A stretch of DNA of 64,000 nucleotides from Flavobacteriales bacterium (lineage in GTDB: Bacteria > Bacteroidota > Bacteroidia > Flavobacteriales_G > Salibacteraceae): assembly GCA_003499525.1 (NCBI GenBank), contig DNTB01000080.1, positions 466 through 64,465 of the forward strand. The letters are read 5' to 3'. The stretch's first letter is position 1, and every line of letters begins with the position of its first letter. This document shows, piece after piece, positions 59,931 through 64,000 of this stretch. The notes beneath the pieces were generated by a model, which saw only the letters and a list, made by a program, of their open reading frames with translations, searched no databases and was not told the origin of the DNA. A program made the translations under genes and the position numbers.

Positions 59931-60497
59931 TTAGTCTTGAGAAGGCCTTCCTGTCTTTCGCCATTCGAAATAGCCGTAGGCAGCCAAAACGGTATACAAG
60001 ACCATAAGTATGCTATAATAGTTGAGATCCTTTAAAAAGTAGAGATAGGCACTGGCTAAGTCAATGATGATCCAATAGATCCAGTTGGAAAGGACTTTTC
60101 TCGCAGCCATAAAGGTGGCTAGAAAGCCAAAGCATGTTGTGAAAGCATCAAAGTATGGAAAGTGTGAGCCCCAATCTTGCATCAGTCTGCCTAAAACCAC
60201 AGCCACACTTGCAGTTCCTACTATAATTATGGTATGATTTACGACTTTCCATTCCTGGTAGGTGAATTGCTCTTGCTTTTCAACCTTATGCTGCCCCCAT
60301 TGGAAATAACCATATACGCCGGCTAGTACGTAAAACAGATAAAGGAGTGCTTCGGAGTTGAGATTTGATTTCCAGAAAAGCCAAACGGCAAGTGCAGAGC
60401 TCACCGTGCCAAAAACCCATCCCAAACGAACCTTTCTGGCAATGAGAACTACATAGAGTAATGCCAGGACAACGGATGTGACCTCCACGAAAACCAT
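59931..60497 (-). CDS. PnuC-family vitamin transporter (PnuC or PnuT)
   Basis: 188 residues with about 7 membrane helices of the PnuC family (WLFWKSNLNSEALLYLFYVLAGVYGYFQW near 40-70, cited by key residues WxxxSN and YGYFQW). PnuC moves nicotinamide riboside, while relatives PnuT and PnuX move thiamine or riboflavin. The adjoining thiamine-binding-like gene (3-nt gap) favours thiamine; the operon also holds ribF. No thiamine riboswitch is visible. Confidence 0.85.
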   Translation of the reverse strand: MVFVEVTSVVLALLYVVLIARKVRLGWVFGTVSSALAVWLFWKSNLNSEALLYLFYVLAGVYGYFQWGQHKVEKQEQFTYQEWKVVNHTIIIVGTASVAVVLGRLMQDWGSHFPYFDAFTTCFGFLATFMAARKVLSNWIYWIIIDLASAYLYFLKDLNYYSILMVLYTVLAAYGYFEWRKTGRPSQD

Positions 60498-60500
60498 GCA

Positions 60501-60752
60501 CTAATCCGTATCCAAATCCATTGGAATGAGCTTCATAACAAAAGAAACATGCTTATTCTGTTGTGCAGATTTTTCAATCTCGGACTGTAAAATACTGAAT
60601 ACATCAGCATACGCTCCATAAACCCGGGTAGACATAGAATTAGTCTTTACCCGAATGCCTTCATGTTGTTTAAGAGATTTTATAAAAGCTTGAATGTCAG
60701 CAATAAAATCCTCTTTAAGCGGATACATACTCACCTCAACTGATACATTCAT
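60501..60752 (-). CDS. Thiamine-binding/YkoF-like small protein (MTH1187 family)
   Basis: 83 residues with the ferredoxin-like pattern of the thiamine-binding DUF77/YkoF family: MNVSVEVSMYPL at the start, TRVYGAYADVFSIL in the middle. Family members bind hydroxymethylpyrimidine or thiamine and often sit with transporters. Located between ribF (5-nt gap) and the PnuC-type gene. Confidence 0.85.
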   Translation of the reverse strand: MNVSVEVSMYPLKEDFIADIQAFIKSLKQHEGIRVKTNSMSTRVYGAYADVFSILQSEIEKSAQQNKHVSFVMKLIPMDLDTD

Positions 60753-60757
60753 ATGAT

Positions 60758-61690
60758 CTATTTTATTCCTAAAATTAGTTTTGATTGTCTTCGGTCTTCA
60801 ACCAACCTTGCTTTTAGTGCATCAAGCGAATCAAACCTTTGTTCATCTCGGATTCGCTTCTTTAGTTTAATCTTCACCTTAGCTCCATAAATGTTTTGAC
60901 TAAAGTAAAACAAGTGAACCTCGATGTTCTGAATACCACTTTCCTGAACGGTCGGTTTAACACCGATATTCATCATCCCGAAAGCCTTCTCATCTTTCAG
61001 TTCTACTTCCACAGCATACACACCGTTAGCGGGAACTAGTTTGTGATGGTCGAGCACTTTTATGTTTGCCGTTGGGAAACCTATTTTACTCCCTAAGGAT
61101 CTGCCTCGGATAACCTCACCTTCTATCTCATAGTCATATCCTAAGAATTCATGCGCAATAGCCAGTTCTCCAGCGGCCAGTGCTTTTCGGATTTTGGTAC
61201 TGCTGATATTAATTTCGTCCAGAGTATGGGCAGAGATTCGTTGCACTTCAAATCCGTAGGTAAGGCCGTATTCCTCCAGGTCTTCAAATGTTCCTTCTCT
61301 GTTTCTTCCAAAATGATGATCATAACCGACTACGACCATACCTACACCAATACCGTTCACCAGAACATCCCGCACAAAATGCAAACTGCTTTGTCTGCTA
61401 AATTCTCGGGTAAAGGGCAAAAGAACAAGATGGTCCACCCCGGCTTCCTGCAGGCGGTTTATCCGTTCGTCAAGAGAGTTTAACAACTTCAGTTCAAGAT
61501 CAGGATTCAGAACAAGCCTCGGATGGGGATGAAAAGTTACCACCACAGTTTCGCCCTCTTTTTCCTTTGCAGTCTGAATGAGCTTGTTCAGCAACTTTCG
61601 GTGCCCCAAATGGACTCCGTCAAATGTTCCCGTAGTTACTACGCTAAACTTCCGGGGGTTATAATTGTCAATTCCGTAATGGACTTTCAA
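60758..61690 (-). CDS. ribF: Bifunctional riboflavin kinase / FAD synthetase
   Basis: 310 residues. FAD synthetase domain (1-180) with GTFDGVHLGHRKLL and FHPHPR (about 55); riboflavin kinase domain (about 185-305) with GRSLGSKIGFPTANI and NGVYAVEV. It makes FMN and FAD. The start is TTG at 61690 (MKVHYGIDNY); no ATG is nearby. First gene of the minus-strand vitamin operon. Confidence 0.96.
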   Translation of the reverse strand: MKVHYGIDNYNPRKFSVVTTGTFDGVHLGHRKLLNKLIQTAKEKEGETVVVTFHPHPRLVLNPDLELKLLNSLDERINRLQEAGVDHLVLLPFTREFSRQSSLHFVRDVLVNGIGVGMVVVGYDHHFGRNREGTFEDLEEYGLTYGFEVQRISAHTLDEINISSTKIRKALAAGELAIAHEFLGYDYEIEGEVIRGRSLGSKIGFPTANIKVLDHHKLVPANGVYAVEVELKDEKAFGMMNIGVKPTVQESGIQNIEVHLFYFSQNIYGAKVKIKLKKRIRDEQRFDSLDALKARLVEDRRQSKLILGIK

Positions 61691-61799
61691 GTCAAATGTT
61701 GTTTGGACTTTTTCAAAAAGTCTTTAAAACTGTTGAAAAGCCTTTGGTTTTCTTCCGACAAAAATGATCATTTACGATATTCCAACTCATAAGAAATCC

Positions 61800-61807
61800 T
61801 AATTTTG
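61800..61807 (+). promoter_or_regulatory. Promoter -7 box (TAATTTTG) for atpD
   Basis: Exact TAnnTTTG match in the 157-bp divergent gap between ribF and atpD; predicted leader of about 37 nt before the atpD ATG. No -33 match. Confidence 0.48.
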
Positions 61808-61847
61808 CGCTCAATTTTCAAAGATTTTTGACAATAATTTTCAATCC

Positions 61848-63362
61848 ATGGCGGAAGCAACCGGAAAAATCTCTCAGGTCATCGGCGCGGTAATCGATGT
61901 AACCTTCGAAGGAGAACTCGAATTACCCAATTTGTTTGATGCTCTAATCGTTAAAAAAGAAGATGGCCATGAAGTCGTCCTGGAAGTTCAACAGCACATT
62001 GGTGAGGATACGGTCCGAACTATTGCGATGGACTCCTCAGACGGTTTTACACGCGGAATGCCTGTTTATACTAAAGGGCAGGCGATCTCAATGCCCGTTG
62101 GGGAGGGAGTCAACGGCCGCCTGTTTAACGTAATTGGGAATAGCATTGACGGAATGCCAAATCTTTCAAGGGAATCGGAAATGCCTATACACAGAGATGC
62201 TCCGAGGTTCGAAGACCTGTCCACTTCATCAGAAGTTCTGTATACGGGAATCAAGGTGGTTGACCTCATCGAGCCATACTCTAAAGGAGGAAAAATTGGT
62301 CTTTTTGGTGGAGCCGGAGTTGGAAAAACGGTATTGATTCAGGAGCTGATCAACAATATTGCTAAAGGATACGACGGTCTTTCAGTTTTTGCTGGTGTAG
62401 GTGAAAGAACCCGTGAAGGGAATGACCTTCTTCGTGAGATGCTGGAAAGTGGAATCATCAACTACGGTAAAGAGTTCATGGAAAGCATGGAAGCCGGAGG
62501 ATGGGACCTTTCGAAAATCGATATGGATGCAGTAAAAACTTCCAAGGCAGCCTTTGTTTTCGGCCAGATGAACGAGCCTCCCGGAGCCCGTGCCCGCGTA
62601 GCACTGTCAGGGCTTACGCTTGCAGAGTATTTTAGAGATGGGGACGAAGGAGGCAGCGATGGAGGAAAAGACATCCTTTTCTTTATTGACAACATATTCA
62701 GGTTTACGCAAGCGGGTTCTGAAGTATCTGCATTGCTCGGACGAATGCCATCAGCAGTGGGATATCAGCCCACCTTAGCTACTGAAATGGGTGAAATGCA
62801 AGAGCGTATTGCCTCAACAAAAAACGGCTCAATCACCTCAGTACAAGCGGTTTACGTGCCCGCGGATGACCTTACCGATCCGGCTCCGGCAACAACGTTT
62901 GCCCACCTTGATGCCACTACTGTACTTTCAAGAAAAATTGCCGAGTTAGGGATCTATCCGGCCGTGGATCCTCTTGATTCTACCTCTAGAATTCTCACCC
63001 CGGAAATTGTCGGTAAAGAACATTACGACACCGCACAGCGTGTAAAAGAAATTCTTCAGCGCTATAAAGAGCTTCAGGATATCATTGCCATTTTAGGAAT
63101 GGATGAACTTTCTGAAGAAGATAAGCTTGTTGTACATCGCGCCCGAAGGGTACAAAGATTCCTTTCACAGCCTTTCCATGTGGCCGAACAATTCACCGGT
63201 ACGCCAGGTGTTCTCGTTCCCATAGAAGAAACCATCAAAGGCTTCAATATGATCATGGATGGGGAATTGGATCAGTATCCTGAAGCTGCTTTCAACCTTA
63301 AAGGGGACATCAATGATGTAATTGAAGCAGGTGAGAAGATGTTAGCAAGTGCAAACGCCTAA
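61848..63362 (+). CDS. atpD: F-type ATP synthase beta subunit
   Basis: 504 residues. Walker A GGAGVGKTVLIQEL (about 157), ILFFIDNIFRFTQAGSEVSALLGRMPSAVGYQPTLA region (cited by FIDNIFRF, about 276), catalytic Glu in GVGERTREGNDL. It is the catalytic subunit of the F1 sector. With atpC it forms a separate short operon, the other subunits being elsewhere, as usual in Bacteroidota. Divergent from ribF. Confidence 0.99.
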   Translation: MAEATGKISQVIGAVIDVTFEGELELPNLFDALIVKKEDGHEVVLEVQQHIGEDTVRTIAMDSSDGFTRGMPVYTKGQAISMPVGEGVNGRLFNVIGNSIDGMPNLSRESEMPIHRDAPRFEDLSTSSEVLYTGIKVVDLIEPYSKGGKIGLFGGAGVGKTVLIQELINNIAKGYDGLSVFAGVGERTREGNDLLREMLESGIINYGKEFMESMEAGGWDLSKIDMDAVKTSKAAFVFGQMNEPPGARARVALSGLTLAEYFRDGDEGGSDGGKDILFFIDNIFRFTQAGSEVSALLGRMPSAVGYQPTLATEMGEMQERIASTKNGSITSVQAVYVPADDLTDPAPATTFAHLDATTVLSRKIAELGIYPAVDPLDSTSRILTPEIVGKEHYDTAQRVKEILQRYKELQDIIAILGMDELSEEDKLVVHRARRVQRFLSQPFHVAEQFTGTPGVLVPIEETIKGFNMIMDGELDQYPEAAFNLKGDINDVIEAGEKMLASANA

Positions 63363-63366
63363 GACT

Positions 63367-63660
63367 ATGCAACTAGAAATTCTCACACCCGAAGCCCTTA
63401 TTTATCGCGGAATTATTGATTACATCCAGATGCCCGGCTTAGACGGGTACTTTGGAATATTAGAAAATCACGCTCCGCTTATTTCTGCTCTCGGGCCCGG
63501 TGAAATAACCATTGATCAGGCAACGGAAGCTAATGCTACTGTTGAAAAATTAGCGGACCAGTCGATCGCAAAAAAAGCTCAGGACAAACGCTTTACAATG
63601 AATGTGAAGGGCGGGATAGCTGAAGTTGTAAATAACAGGATTATTGTTCTGGTTGATTGA
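63367..63660 (+). CDS. atpC: F-type ATP synthase epsilon subunit
   Basis: 97 residues, beta-barrel domain with MQLEILTPEALIYRG and GYFGILENHAPLISAL. The C-terminal helical domain is short, as in many Bacteroidota. It couples F1 to the rotor and can inhibit ATP hydrolysis. The ATG at 63367, 4 nt after atpD, matches the family start. A terminator follows. Confidence 0.96.
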   Translation: MQLEILTPEALIYRGIIDYIQMPGLDGYFGILENHAPLISALGPGEITIDQATEANATVEKLADQSIAKKAQDKRFTMNVKGGIAEVVNNRIIVLVD

Positions 63661-63681
63661 CCGGATCAAATTATAGATTTG

Positions 63682-63709
63682 AAGGGAAGTCAATGGCTTC
63701 CCTTTTTTT
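63682..63709 (+). terminator. Terminator of the atpDC operon
   Basis: AAGGGAAG and CTTCCCTT form an 8-bp stem, followed by TTTTT ending directly at the ATG of the next gene. Transcription of that gene must start inside or upstream of the hairpin. Confidence 0.88.
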
Positions 63710-64000
63710 ATGATCACAAAAACAGGAACAGATATTGAATGTGCGGCAGCCCTGCTGCGCAATGGAGAAACGGTAAGCATTCCGACAGAGACGGTTTATG
63801 GCTTGTCTGCCAATGCGTTGAACGAAAGTGCCGTACTTAAAATCTTCGAACAAAAGAATCGCCCTGCCTTCGATCCATTGATCGTACATATTAAATGCAA
63901 GGATGAGCTTGAAAAATATGCCATTGTAGAGAACAAAAGAGTTTGGAAGTTGGCCGAAGCCTTTTGGCCTGGTCCTTTGAGTATTGTTTTACCCAAAAAA
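63710..64000 (+). CDS. Threonylcarbamoyl-AMP synthase (Sua5/YrdC family), partial
   Basis: The first 97 codons are present; the gene runs off the window's end without a stop. The protein starts MITKTGTDIE and has SIPTETVYGLSANA (about 23-36), KIFEQKNRPAFDPLIVHI (about 45-62, KxR-type site) and AFWPGPLSIVLPKK, all typical of the YrdC/Sua5 fold. It makes threonylcarbamoyl-AMP for t6A37 on tRNA, the pathway completed by TsaE at 42286-42711. The ATG at 63710 abuts the terminator of the previous operon. Confidence 0.93.
   Translation, partial: MITKTGTDIECAAALLRNGETVSIPTETVYGLSANALNESAVLKIFEQKNRPAFDPLIVHIKCKDELEKYAIVENKRVWKLAEAFWPGPLSIVLPKK

Noticed and set aside
61691..61847. Flavin or thiamine riboswitch upstream of ribF or within the vitamin operon
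   Set aside because: The short gap shows none of the conserved riboswitch core blocks that I would recognise.

Overview
The window looks like the chromosome of a free-living member of the Bacteroidota, possibly a marine flavobacterial or cytophagal lineage; the lineage below phylum is a guess. The case for Bacteroidota rests on a fused lpxC-fabZ, the type IX secretion (T9SS) regulator PorX, PorV/PorQ-like proteins, a TonB receptor with a carboxypeptidase-regulatory N-terminal domain, a DUF3127 protein, and many TAnnTTTG -7 promoter boxes in the short gaps between genes. No integrase, transposase, phage gene or CRISPR array is visible.

Layout. 1-6 kb: tRNA-Leu, a flavin-reductase-like protein, DUF3127, a short-chain fatty acid transporter, a glycosyltransferase, a flippase-like membrane protein, ruvC, a HIT protein and greA. 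6.4-20 kb, mostly minus strand: a three-gene outer-membrane unit (TonB receptor, 1458-residue secreted protein, PorV/PorQ-like barrel). It lies downstream of a LytTR regulator, a propeller-type histidine kinase and two small proteins. 20.4-23.6 kb: a Rieske-like lipoprotein, ahcY, a phosphopantetheinyl transferase and a GGGP-synthase-family enzyme.

23.6-41.1 kb is a sulfur-metabolism island, interrupted only by an M3 peptidase. It encodes a TauE/SafE exporter, a cytoplasmic rhodanese, a human-type sulfide:quinone oxidoreductase, an FNR-type regulator with all four Fe-S cysteines, a double-rhodanese lipoprotein, a porin and a periplasmic tandem sulfurtransferase. It also holds a 12-haem cytochrome c, a Tat-exported molybdoenzyme with ferredoxin and NrfD subunits (PsrABC-like), and a split YeeE/YedE transporter. 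It ends with two membrane-anchored rhodanese-like proteins of equal length that have lost the catalytic cysteine and instead finish in Gly-Cys on a flexible tail. I read these two as candidate swinging-arm sulfur carriers, and they are the most novel feature here. Three TGA-N6-TCA sites lie upstream of three island transcription units and could be the targets of the FNR-type protein.

41-50 kb: ald, tsaE and porX (minus), then an HD phosphohydrolase and the lipid A operon lpxD-lpxC/fabZ-lpxA-efp-lpxD-like (plus). 50-58 kb: a surface polysaccharide cluster (ligase, chain-length protein, flippase) divergent from a spermidine-synthase-like membrane protein, a glycosyltransferase, rnhB and a cyclophilin lipoprotein. 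58-61.7 kb: MbnP-like lipoprotein, a small Cys-rich membrane protein, then ribF, a thiamine-binding-like protein and a PnuC-type transporter. 61.8-64 kb: atpD-atpC and the start of a Sua5/YrdC gene cut by the window edge.

Inferred working of the island: SQR oxidises sulfide into the quinone pool. Rhodaneses and the tail-cysteine proteins move sulfane sulfur in the periplasm. The molybdoenzyme oxidises or reduces a sulfur compound using quinones and the multihaem cytochrome, while YeeE/YedE and TauE move thiosulfate or sulfite across the inner membrane. The direction of electron flow cannot be settled from sequence.
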